A DNA stretch of 15,608 nt, from NCBI GenBank assembly GCA_050731755.1, contig JBOHPP010000257.1, forward strand, positions 1 to 15,608. The letters are read 5' to 3'. Origin of the DNA: JBOHPP01 sp050731755. GTDB taxonomy: Bacteria > Methylomirabilota > Methylomirabilia > Rokubacteriales > CSP1-6. Shown one piece after another: positions 8,312-14,412 of the stretch. The position numbers and the translations under genes were made by a program. Each line of letters opens with the position of its first letter. Positions within the stretch are counted from its first letter, which is position 1. The notes under the pieces were generated by a model, which saw only the letters and a program-made list of their open reading frames with translations, was not told the origin of the DNA and ran no database searches.

Positions 8312-9331
8312 CTAGGTTCCGGGGAAGAGCCTGGTGATCTCGTCCTGGGGGAAGATGGGCAGGGGCCGCTCCCGGTTGCCTTCGACCAGGACGAGCCCCC
8401 GCTCACGGGGGACGACCTGACCGATATAGTGGCTGTCGATCCCCTCGCGGGCTAGCGCGTGAATGACGATCCCGGCATCGGCCGGCGACAGCGTCACGAG
8501 GAGGGCGCCGGAGGCAATTGTGCCGAGCGGATCGAGCCCGAAGGCCCGGCACACCTCGGCCCCCTCGGGCAGCGTCACAATGCGCTCGCGATCGATGCGG
8601 AGTCCCACGCCGGCCGCCTCGGCCAGCTCCCAGAGCGCGGTGGCGATGCCGCCTTCGGTGGCATCGTGCATGGCGTGCACCTCGGCCAGCTCGCAGGCGA
8701 GCTCCGCCTCGGGAAGCACGCTGAGCCCTGGGGCACGCAGGAACTCACGGGCCCGCTTGATGACCGACGACCGCACGCCGCGGGCCAGCAGCTCGGCTTC
8801 CCGCTCTCGCGCGATGATCGCGGCACCCTCCAGAGGCACGCCCTTGGTCAGCACCACGGCGTCGCCCGGCCGAGCGCCGCTCGTCGTCACCAGCTTGTCT
8901 CTGGCCACCTCGCCCAGCATGGTGCCGGCCACGATCGGGCGGTCGAGGCCGTGGGTGATCTCGGTGTGGCCGCCCACCAGCGCGACGTCCAGCTCGGCAC
9001 AGGCGGCGGCAAGCGAGTCGAGGAGCGCCGTCACCGACTCGTCGGTCGTCCGCCCCGGGGGCAGCAGCACCGTGGCCAGGAACCAGCGGGGGCGCGCTCC
9101 CCGCACGGCCACGTCGTTGGCGTTCACCTGGAGCGCGTACCACGCCACGTCGTCCGCCGCGAAGGTGATGGGATCACTGGTGGCGACCAGATATCGCTCG
9201 CCGAGATCGATCACCGCGGCGTCCTCGCCCACCCGGGGGCCGACGACCACGCGCTCGTCTTTCACCGGATGGCGATCGAAGAAGGATTTCAGCGTCTGGG
9301 CCCGCAGCTTGCCGACGGGCAGGACATTCAT
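8312..9331 (-). CDS. AIR synthase-related (PurM/HypE/ThiL superfamily) protein
   Basis: This 339-residue protein belongs to the PurM-like ATP-binding superfamily, which includes PurM, PurL, HypE, ThiL and SelD. N-terminal half: GPRVGEDAAVIDLGERYLVATSDPITF, with the metal/ATP-binding GEDAAVI. Then come ALQVNANDVAVRGARPRWFL and GGHTEI. The C-terminal domain has HAMHDATEGGIATALWELAEAAGVG, most like the HypE arrangement. HypE proper ends in a conserved cysteine that receives the carbamoyl group; this protein ends PQDEITRLFPGT and lacks it, so it should not be called HypE. The ATG at 9331 was chosen over a 19-residue upstream extension because homologous sequence begins about there and a -10-like TATACT lies just ahead. 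The next gene, ggt, follows after 3 nt. The substrate is unknown. Confidence 0.85.
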   Translation of the reverse strand: MNVLPVGKLRAQTLKSFFDRHPVKDERVVVGPRVGEDAAVIDLGERYLVATSDPITFAADDVAWYALQVNANDVAVRGARPRWFLATVLLPPGRTTDESVTALLDSLAAACAELDVALVGGHTEITHGLDRPIVAGTMLGEVARDKLVTTSGARPGDAVVLTKGVPLEGAAIIAREREAELLARGVRSSVIKRAREFLRAPGLSVLPEAELACELAEVHAMHDATEGGIATALWELAEAAGVGLRIDRERIVTLPEGAEVCRAFGLDPLGTIASGALLVTLSPADAGIVIHALAREGIDSHYIGQVVPRERGLVLVEGNRERPLPIFPQDEITRLFPGT

Positions 9332-9350
9332 CGCGGTGCCCCGTAGTATA
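9321..9350. promoter_or_regulatory. Compact divergent promoter region between AIR-synthase-like gene and ftcD
   Basis: Only 25 nt separate the two start codons (9331 minus, 9357 plus). On the plus strand AGGACA (9321-9326, 4 of 6 to TTGACA), a 17-nt spacer and TAGTAT (9344-9349) would place the start of transcription at about the GTG of ftcD, giving a leaderless mRNA. On the minus strand TATACT (9350-9345, 5 of 6) lies 13 nt before the ATG, again giving a leader of a few nucleotides. The two -10 elements overlap, so firing should be mutually exclusive. No Shine-Dalgarno sequence is evident for ftcD. Confidence 0.45.
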
Positions 9351-9356
9351 CCCGAC

Positions 9357-10262
9357 GTGCGCGAGCCCCTCGTCGAGTGCATCCCCAACGTGAGCGAAGG
9401 GCGCGATCGCGCGCTGATCGATCGAATGGCCGCCGCCGTCAGCGCGGCCTCCGGCGTGACCCTGATGAACGTCCACGCCGACCCCGATCACCACCGCTCC
9501 GTCTTCTCATTCCTGGGCGCGCCGGCGGCGGTGGAGGCCGCCGCCCTGGCCCTGGCCGAGACGGCGCTGGCGGCCGTGGATCTTCGCCGCCACCGCGGCA
9601 CCCATCCTCGCGTCGGCGCGCTGGACGTCGTGCCCTTCGTGCCGCTCGCCGCGGTGGCCATGAGCGACGTGGTGGCCCTGGCCCGCCGGGTGGGACGAGG
9701 CATCGCCGAGCGGCATGGCGTGCCCGTCTATTACTACGGAGAGGCCGCGACGCGGGCGACGCGCCGGCGCCTGCCCGACGTGCGTGGGCGTGGCTACGAT
9801 GCGCTGGCCGAGCGGCTCGCGGCCGGGGACGCGCCCGATGATGGTCCCGCGCGCTTTGACGCCCGGGCCGGCGCGACGCTGGTGGGCGCGCGCCAGATCC
9901 TGGTCGCCTTCAACGTGTGGCTCGAGAGCGACGATCTGGGCGCGGCCCAAGCCATCGCCCGAACCGTGCGCGAGTCGGCCGGCGGCCTGCCCGGCGTTCA
10001 GGCCCTGGGCATCCGGCTGGCCAGCCGCGGCGTGACCCAGGTCTCGATGAACCTGCTCGACTGTCGGCGCACGCCCATCCCGGCGGCGTTCGACCGCGTG
10101 CGGGAGGAGGCGGCCCGCCGGGGGATCCGCGTGCAGCGCGGCGAGCTGGTGGGCGTCGCCCCGCGAGCAGCCTTTGCCGGGCGCGCACCGACCAGCGTCG
10201 GCCTCTCCGACTTCACACCCGACCTGCTGCTGGATACACACCTGGAGGCGGCGACCGCCTAG
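9357..10262 (+). CDS. ftcD: Glutamate formimidoyltransferase
   Basis: The enzyme transfers a formimino group between N-formimino-L-glutamate and tetrahydrofolate, feeding histidine-derived carbon into the one-carbon pool. The 301-residue product is the formiminotransferase domain alone; the animal enzyme adds a cyclodeaminase domain, absent here. Landmarks are LVECIPNVSEGRD at the N terminus, NVHADPDHHRSVFSFLG (active-site His region), RHRGTHPRVGALDVVPFVPL, VPVYYYGEAATR and, in the C-terminal half, VSMNLLDCRRTPIPAAFDRV and ELVGVAPRAAF. GTG 9357 was chosen because it sits directly before REPLVECIPNVSEG; the frame upstream is only antisense to the neighbouring gene. No histidine-utilisation (hut) genes appear nearby. 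It diverges from the AIR-synthase-like gene and ends on the same CTAG as the convergent gene. Confidence 0.93.
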   Translation: MREPLVECIPNVSEGRDRALIDRMAAAVSAASGVTLMNVHADPDHHRSVFSFLGAPAAVEAAALALAETALAAVDLRRHRGTHPRVGALDVVPFVPLAAVAMSDVVALARRVGRGIAERHGVPVYYYGEAATRATRRRLPDVRGRGYDALAERLAAGDAPDDGPARFDARAGATLVGARQILVAFNVWLESDDLGAAQAIARTVRESAGGLPGVQALGIRLASRGVTQVSMNLLDCRRTPIPAAFDRVREEAARRGIRVQRGELVGVAPRAAFAGRAPTSVGLSDFTPDLLLDTHLEAATA

Positions 10263-11155
10263 CGCTCCGCGAGCAGCTTCAGCAGGTCCGCGGTGAGATC
10301 GTAGAGCTGGGCACAGCCGGTGGGCCCGCCTAGAAGGGCGCCGATGCGCTTGCCCAACCCTTCGTCGGCCGTCTCCCCCAGCAGCGCCCGGATCTTCGTC
10401 TGAGGCTCGGAGCAGACGCCCGGATAGGGCAGCCGGGGCGTGAGGTGCTCGGCGTGCACGATGCTCCCGGTCGCCAGGTCGATCTCGTAGGTGATCTCGA
10501 AGCCGTGGACGTTGTCGTGCATGGCGTGGAACAGATGCAGGCGGCCGTCCCGCCGTTCCAGGCGAGCCACCTTGTTGCGCACGAAGACGCGCCGCTGACC
10601 GGGACGCGGGCTGTAGAGGTCCGGCTGCATCGGCGTGGTCTCGGCCCGCGTCTCCACCATGGCGAGGCCGGCGCCGCTGTAGGTGAAGCAGGAGTCAGGG
10701 AGATCGATCCAGCCGGTGGTGTCCAGCTGCCAGCACGCCCGAGGGTTGCCGCCGGCGGCGTGCTCGGCGCGAGCGCGCGGAAGCTTGGCCGTCTGCCGGG
10801 CCAGCCGCGCGATCTCGACGGCGGCATCGACGAGCAGCGTGGCGCCCTCGCCGGCGCCGACGGCCTCGGCCACACGCCGCGTGAACCCCGCCGCCATCCG
10901 GGCCCCCGTCAGGCGCGCGACACCCTCGGTCACTGCCGGGGCGACGGCGCCGGCCAGGACGCGGCAGCGCGCCTCGCGGATCTCGTACGCGGGCGAGGGC
11001 AACGCGACGGCGCAGAGCTCCAGGGCCCGCTCATCGTCGCGAAGCACGACGGTATGGGTGAGCGCGTCCTCGTGGAGGTTGTCGGTCCAGCCCTCCATCC
11101 GGCGTTCGTAACGGTCGCGCCCGCGGAGAACCCGGAGCGCGAGCGCCGGGCTCAC
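10259..11155 (-). CDS. DUF2889-like protein with two related halves
   Basis: The C-terminal half resembles DUF2889 proteins, whose function is not known to me: MHDNVHGFEITYEIDLATGSI, then PRLPYPGVCSEP, a GLGKRI element and GGPTGCAQLYDLTADLLKLL (residues 212-295). The N-terminal half has a matching order of elements: DNLHEDALTHTVVLRD, SPAYEIREARC, GFTRRV and GAGEGATLLVDAAVEIARLA (25-119). This points to an internal duplication in which the first copy lost the PYPGVC and GC cysteine positions. I chose the GTG at 11155, giving 298 residues, because it overlaps the stop of the YHS gene as GTGA; the frame runs on upstream inside the copA region with no family likeness. No signal peptide or membrane segment is seen. 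It is the last gene of the csoR-copA unit. The stop shares CTAG with ftcD. Confidence 0.75.
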   Translation of the reverse strand: MSPALALRVLRGRDRYERRMEGWTDNLHEDALTHTVVLRDDERALELCAVALPSPAYEIREARCRVLAGAVAPAVTEGVARLTGARMAAGFTRRVAEAVGAGEGATLLVDAAVEIARLARQTAKLPRARAEHAAGGNPRACWQLDTTGWIDLPDSCFTYSGAGLAMVETRAETTPMQPDLYSPRPGQRRVFVRNKVARLERRDGRLHLFHAMHDNVHGFEITYEIDLATGSIVHAEHLTPRLPYPGVCSEPQTKIRALLGETADEGLGKRIGALLGGPTGCAQLYDLTADLLKLLAER

Positions 11156-11304
11156 TTCTTCTGGCCCAGGTACCGCTCGGGCTCCCGATCGAACTTCTGC
11201 TTGCAGCCGACCGCGCAGAAGTAATACGTCTGGCCCTTGTGGGTGGACTGGGCCGCCGCCGTGGCAGGCTCCACGGTCATGTTGCACACGGGATCGACGG
11301 CCAT
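11152..11304 (-). CDS. YHS-domain metal-binding mini-protein
   Basis: The product is only 50 residues and is a bare YHS/TRASH-like domain: MAVDPVCNMTVEP at the start, a short loop, then the strand-and-zinc-finger-like YYFCAVGCKQKFDREPERYL. C7 of DPVCNM and the two cysteines of FCAVGC are the likely metal ligands. Such domains often occur at the ends of, or beside, copper-exporting ATPases and are thought to bind or deliver heavy metals. The ATG at 11304 is fixed by a strong ribosome-binding site (AAGGAG, 6 nt spacing) and by the DPVCNM motif. The longer frame upstream lies inside copA and shows no such features. It is cotranscribed with copA (11-nt gap) and its stop overlaps the next GTG by 4 nt. 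Confidence 0.85.
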   Translation of the reverse strand: MAVDPVCNMTVEPATAAAQSTHKGQTYYFCAVGCKQKFDREPERYLGQKK

Positions 11305-11310
11305 AGGTGT

Positions 11311-11316
11311 CTCCTT
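11311..11316 (-). promoter_or_regulatory. Ribosome-binding site of the YHS gene, fused to the copA stop
   Basis: On the minus strand the end of copA and the start of the YHS gene read TGAAGGAGACACCTATG. The first A of AAGGAG is the last base of the copA stop, and the spacing to ATG is 6 nt. A ribosome finishing copA would therefore sit on this site, which settles the short 50-residue start over the longer frame. Confidence 0.8.
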
Positions 11317-13553
11317 CAGCTGGCCGGGCGCCAGCGCTTGAGTCTGAGGCTGTTGGCGACCACCGACACCGACGAAAATGCCATGGCGGCGCCGGCCAGA
11401 ATGGGAGAGAGCAGGATGCCGCCCAGCGGGTAGAGGGCGCCGGCCGCCACCGGGATGAGCAGGATGTTGTAGCCAAAAGCCCACCCCAGATTTTCCTTGA
11501 TGATGCGGATCGTCCGGCGCGACAGCTCGATGGCTGATACGACACCCGTGAGCTCGCCCCGCATCAACGTCACGTCGGCCGCCTCGATAGCCACGTCGGT
11601 GCCGGAGCCCATCGCGATGCCGACGTCGGCCTGGGCCAGGGCCGGAGCGTCGTTGATGCCGTCGCCGACCATGGCCACCAGCCGTCCCTCGGCCTGCAGC
11701 GTCCGGACCGCGTCCGCCTTGGCCTCCGGCAGCACCTCGGCCAGCACGCCATCGATCCCGGCCTGTCGGGCGATCGCCTCGGCCGTGCGGCGGTTGTCGC
11801 CGGTCAACATCACGGCGCCGAGGCCCAGGGCGCGCAGGCGACCGACCACACGGGCCGCCTCGGGCTTGAGCACGTCGGCGGCCGCGATCAGCGCCGCCAG
11901 CCGGCCGGCGAAGGCCAGGTACACCACGGTCTTGCCGGCCCCCTGCAGCGCGGCCGCCCGCTCGGCGAGCGGCGCGACGTCGACGCCTCGCGCGTCCATC
12001 AGCACGCGGTTGCCGAGGAGGATGCGGCCGTCCACGGCCAGCGCGTCGATGCCCTGGCCGGGAACGGCGGAGAACTCGCTGATGGGCGGCAGCGCCACGC
12101 CGCGCTCCTTGGCCCGATGCACGATGGCGTCGCCGAGCGGATGCTCCGACCCCTGCTCGGCGGCCGCGGCCAGGGCCAGCGCCTCTTCCTCGCTCACCCC
12201 GGCGGCGGGGACGACGTCGGTGACTTCCGGCCGGCCCACGGTCAGGGTGCCCGTTTTGTCGAAGACGACGGTATTGACGCGGTGAAGCAGCTCCAGCGCC
12301 GCCGCGCTCCGGATCAGGATGCCGTGTTCGGCGCCCTTCCCGGTGCCGACCATGATCGCGGTCGGCGTGGCCAGCCCCATCGCGCAGGGGCAGGCAATGA
12401 CGAGGACGGCGACGGCGGCGTTCAGCGCCATCAGCGCACGCGGCTCGGGGCCGACGACGAGCCAGCCCAGGAACGTCAATGCGGCGATGACGAGCACGAT
12501 GGGGACGAACACGGCGGCCACGCGATCGGCCAGGCGCTGGATCGGCGCGCGCGAAGCCTGGGCCTCCTCGACCAGCCGGACGATCCGGGCCAGCGTCGTG
12601 GCGCTGCCCACGGCGGTGGCCCGGAACACGAAGCTGCCCGTGCGATTCACGGTGCCGGCCGAGACCCTGGCCTGAGCGGCCTTGTCCACCGGCAGGCTCT
12701 CCCCGGTCAGCATCGATTCGTCCACGGCCGAAGCGCCCTCGACGACGACGCCGTCCACCGGAATGCGCTCCCCCGGCCGGATGCGCAGATGGTCGCCGAC
12801 CAGGACCGCCTCCGTCGGCACGTCCTGCTCGTGGCCATCACGGAGCACGCGCGCGGTGCGCGGGGCCAAGGTCATCAGCCGCTGGATGGCCTCGGAGGTC
12901 CGCCCGCGGGCCCGCGCCTCCAGCCAGCGGCCGAGCACGACCAGCGTGATGACCACGGCGCCCGTCTCGTAGTACGTCATGGCCCCATGCGTCGCGAACG
13001 CACGCGGCCAGAGCGTGACAGCCAGGCTGTAGAAGTAGGCGGCGTTCGTCCCGATGGAGACCAGCGTCGACATGCTGGCCGTGCGGTGGCGGAGATCGCG
13101 CAGGAACCCCCGATGAAAGGGCCAACCGACCCAGAACTGGACAGGCGTGGACAGGGCGAGCAGCACCCAGGGGTCGCGCAGCACCTCGGGTGTCCACGGG
13201 AAGAGGTCAGCCATGCCGCCGATCAGCACGGGCGCCGAGAGCACGGCCCCGACGACGAACCGCCGTCGCATCGCCCGCTGCTCGCGCTCGCGCGCCAACC
13301 GCTCGCCGTCGGCCCCGGCCGCGGATGCCGCCACGGGATCCACCAGCTCATAGCCGGCGTCGGCCACGGCCCGCCGGAGTGAACCCACGTCGGCGCGGGC
13401 GGGATCGAACGTCACCGTGGCCCGCTCGGTGGCGAGGTTCACCGACGCCTCGCTCACGCCCGCGACGCCCTGGAGGGCTCCCTCGACCTTGCCCACGCAC
13501 GCCGCGCAATGCATCCCGCGCACCGGAAGCGTCAGCCGCTCCGGCGTTGCCAT
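11316..13553 (-). CDS. copA: Copper-translocating P1B-1-type ATPase
   Basis: CopA pumps Cu(I) out of the cytoplasm at the expense of ATP. The 745-residue protein has one N-terminal metal-binding domain (GMHCAAC, C16 and C19), then membrane segments and a standard catalytic core. TGES (in SMLTGESLPV) is the actuator loop, C388-P389-C390 the membrane transport site, D432 in DKTGTLT the phosphorylated aspartate, H471 the conserved SEHP histidine and GDGIND (630-635) the hinge. TM7 has YNILLIP and TM8 has MAFSSVSVVAN, matching the YN...P and M-x2-SS-x5-N patterns of Cu(I) exporters. The ATG at 13553 shares its first base with the csoR stop (TGATG), so translation is coupled. The longer open frame upstream is antisense and out-of-frame sequence over csoR. 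CsoR is the predicted regulator. Confidence 0.97.
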   Translation of the reverse strand: MATPERLTLPVRGMHCAACVGKVEGALQGVAGVSEASVNLATERATVTFDPARADVGSLRRAVADAGYELVDPVAASAAGADGERLAREREQRAMRRRFVVGAVLSAPVLIGGMADLFPWTPEVLRDPWVLLALSTPVQFWVGWPFHRGFLRDLRHRTASMSTLVSIGTNAAYFYSLAVTLWPRAFATHGAMTYYETGAVVITLVVLGRWLEARARGRTSEAIQRLMTLAPRTARVLRDGHEQDVPTEAVLVGDHLRIRPGERIPVDGVVVEGASAVDESMLTGESLPVDKAAQARVSAGTVNRTGSFVFRATAVGSATTLARIVRLVEEAQASRAPIQRLADRVAAVFVPIVLVIAALTFLGWLVVGPEPRALMALNAAVAVLVIACPCAMGLATPTAIMVGTGKGAEHGILIRSAAALELLHRVNTVVFDKTGTLTVGRPEVTDVVPAAGVSEEEALALAAAAEQGSEHPLGDAIVHRAKERGVALPPISEFSAVPGQGIDALAVDGRILLGNRVLMDARGVDVAPLAERAAALQGAGKTVVYLAFAGRLAALIAAADVLKPEAARVVGRLRALGLGAVMLTGDNRRTAEAIARQAGIDGVLAEVLPEAKADAVRTLQAEGRLVAMVGDGINDAPALAQADVGIAMGSGTDVAIEAADVTLMRGELTGVVSAIELSRRTIRIIKENLGWAFGYNILLIPVAAGALYPLGGILLSPILAGAAMAFSSVSVVANSLRLKRWRPAS

Positions 13554-13834
13554 CACTTCCCCCCGAACCGCGCGAACACTTCGAGCAGCTCGTCGATCTT
13601 CCGCTGACGGTCGCCCCTCGACCCCGAGCGCAAGGCGTCGGCCACGCACGACTCGATGTGCCGGCCCAGCAGCAGCTTTTGCACCTGTTCGAGGGCTCCC
13701 TGGACGGCGGAGATCTGCAGCAGGATGTCCACGCAGTACGCTTCGTTGGCGATCATGCGCTGCAGGCCCTGCACCTGGCCCTCGATACGGCGGAGCCGTC
13801 CCAGGGTCTTGTCCTTGGTCGCGTCGTCGATCAT
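13553..13834 (-). CDS. csoR: Copper-sensing repressor CsoR
   Basis: CsoR is an all-helical DNA-binding repressor that leaves its operator when it binds Cu(I). The 93-residue product has the family N terminus (GRLRRIEGQVQGLQRMI) and the complete Cu(I) ligand triad: C34 (AYCVDIL), H59 and C63 (RHIESC). That C-H-C set distinguishes CsoR from nickel, formaldehyde or persulfide sensors of the same fold. ATG 13834 follows an AAGGGG ribosome-binding site (13843-13848, 8 nt spacing). It heads the csoR-copA-YHS-DUF2889 unit and is preceded by a palindrome overlapping its own promoter, so autorepression is expected. The C terminus (FARFGGK) overlaps copA by one base. Confidence 0.95.
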   Translation of the reverse strand: MIDDATKDKTLGRLRRIEGQVQGLQRMIANEAYCVDILLQISAVQGALEQVQKLLLGRHIESCVADALRSGSRGDRQRKIDELLEVFARFGGK

Positions 13835-13848
13835 GGCCCGGGCCCCTT

Positions 13849-13865
13849 ATACCCCGTGGGGGTAT
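13849..13865. promoter_or_regulatory. CsoR-type operator palindrome
   Basis: ATACCCC-GTG-GGGGTAT is a perfect 7-bp inverted repeat around a 3-bp centre, of the G/C-tract type flanked by TAC/GTA that CsoR repressors are known to bind. It overlaps the end of the -10 hexamer and the expected transcription start of csoR, 15 nt before its ATG, so bound CsoR would block initiation. Confidence 0.8.
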
Positions 13866-13891
13866 TATCCGCCCGATCCCCGGCCTGTCAA
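13864..13891 (-). promoter_or_regulatory. Promoter of the csoR-copA operon
   Basis: On the minus strand TTGACA (13891-13886, perfect -35), a 16-nt spacer and GATAAT (13869-13864, 5 of 6) form a strong sigma-70-type promoter. The start would fall at about 13857, in the middle of the CsoR palindrome, leaving a leader of about 23 nt with AAGGGG before the ATG. The -35 overlaps the stop codon of the upstream gene (13888-13890). Confidence 0.75.
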
Positions 13892-14412
13892 GCGCGCGGC
13901 GGCAGCTCGAAGAGCAGCTGCTGCTCGGCGCTGCTCGGGGCCGCCCGGCGCGGGGGCCGAGGCCGCCCGTTCGAGCGCCGGCCCTGCCGCGGCGACGGTC
14001 GTCGCCCCTCACGCGGGCGGGGAGGTTTGGAGGGGGACGGGTGTGGCACCCCGGGCGAACGGGGAGGTTTGGAGGGGGACGGGTGTGGCACCCCGGGCGA
14101 ACGGGGAGGTTTGGAGGGGGCGGCCGCTGCCCCCTCCATCTTCATGAACGCACGACGCCCACCGGCGAGCTTCTTCCACCCTTTTTGTTGCGCGATGCGC
14201 TCGCCCTGCTTGATCACCAACAGGTCGACGAGCCGGGCCAACGGGTTGCCGAGCAGGGCCAGATACTTCTCCCAGTAGCGCGGCGACAGGGCCAGGACAC
14301 GCATCTGCTCGACGGCCAGCGTCAGGGCAGCGCGATCGCCCTTCCGGGCGGCGGTTCTCAGTTCACGCAGAACCCGGCCGTTCGAGACGCGGGAAGGCCG
14401 TGGGCGCGCCAC
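13888..14412 (-). CDS. Protein of unknown function with basic proline-rich repeat tail
   Basis: The predicted 174-residue protein has two parts. Residues 1 to about 95 look helical and basic (VSNGRVLRELRTAARKGDRA, WEKYLALLGNPLARLVDLLV, GERIAQQKGWKKLAGGRRA). Residues 100-141 are three tandem 14-residue repeats, SKPPRSPGVPHPSP twice and a degenerate SKPPRPREGRRPSP, followed by a very basic stretch (SPRQGRRSNGRPRPPRRA) that should be disordered. The protein ends AEQQLLFELPPRA; QQLLF (164-168) fits the Q-x-x-L-F type of beta-clamp-binding peptide. GTG 14412 was chosen because it overlaps the stop of the upstream MetE-like gene as TAGTG; upstream of it the frame is antisense-like. I do not recognise a family. 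The charge and tail suggest nucleic-acid binding, which is inference. Confidence 0.65.
   Translation of the reverse strand: MARPRPSRVSNGRVLRELRTAARKGDRAALTLAVEQMRVLALSPRYWEKYLALLGNPLARLVDLLVIKQGERIAQQKGWKKLAGGRRAFMKMEGAAAAPSKPPRSPGVPHPSPSKPPRSPGVPHPSPSKPPRPREGRRPSPRQGRRSNGRPRPPRRAAPSSAEQQLLFELPPRA
14018..14120. repeat. 42-bp tandem repeat (two full copies plus partial third)
   Basis: Two identical 42-bp units occupy 14018-14059 and 14060-14101. The first 19 bp of a third continue to 14120. The period is a multiple of three and encodes 14-residue repeats in the minus-strand gene without breaking its frame. The two full copies are base-for-base identical, including synonymous positions, which indicates recent duplication. 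Confidence 0.92.

Noticed and set aside
8312..9331. Calling this gene hypE
   Set aside because: The C-terminal cysteine needed for HypE chemistry is missing and no hydrogenase maturation genes are present.
8463..9356. Upstream extension of the formimidoyltransferase frame
   Set aside because: It is antisense to the AIR-synthase-like gene, Ser/Arg-rich and without motifs. Family homology starts at GTG 9357.
13554..14012. Upstream extension of the copA frame through csoR
   Set aside because: csoR is a convincing gene in another frame here, and copA homology starts at ATG 13553.
14018..14120. Possible CRISPR array
   Set aside because: The repeat units are directly abutting with no unique spacers, and they lie in frame within a coding region.
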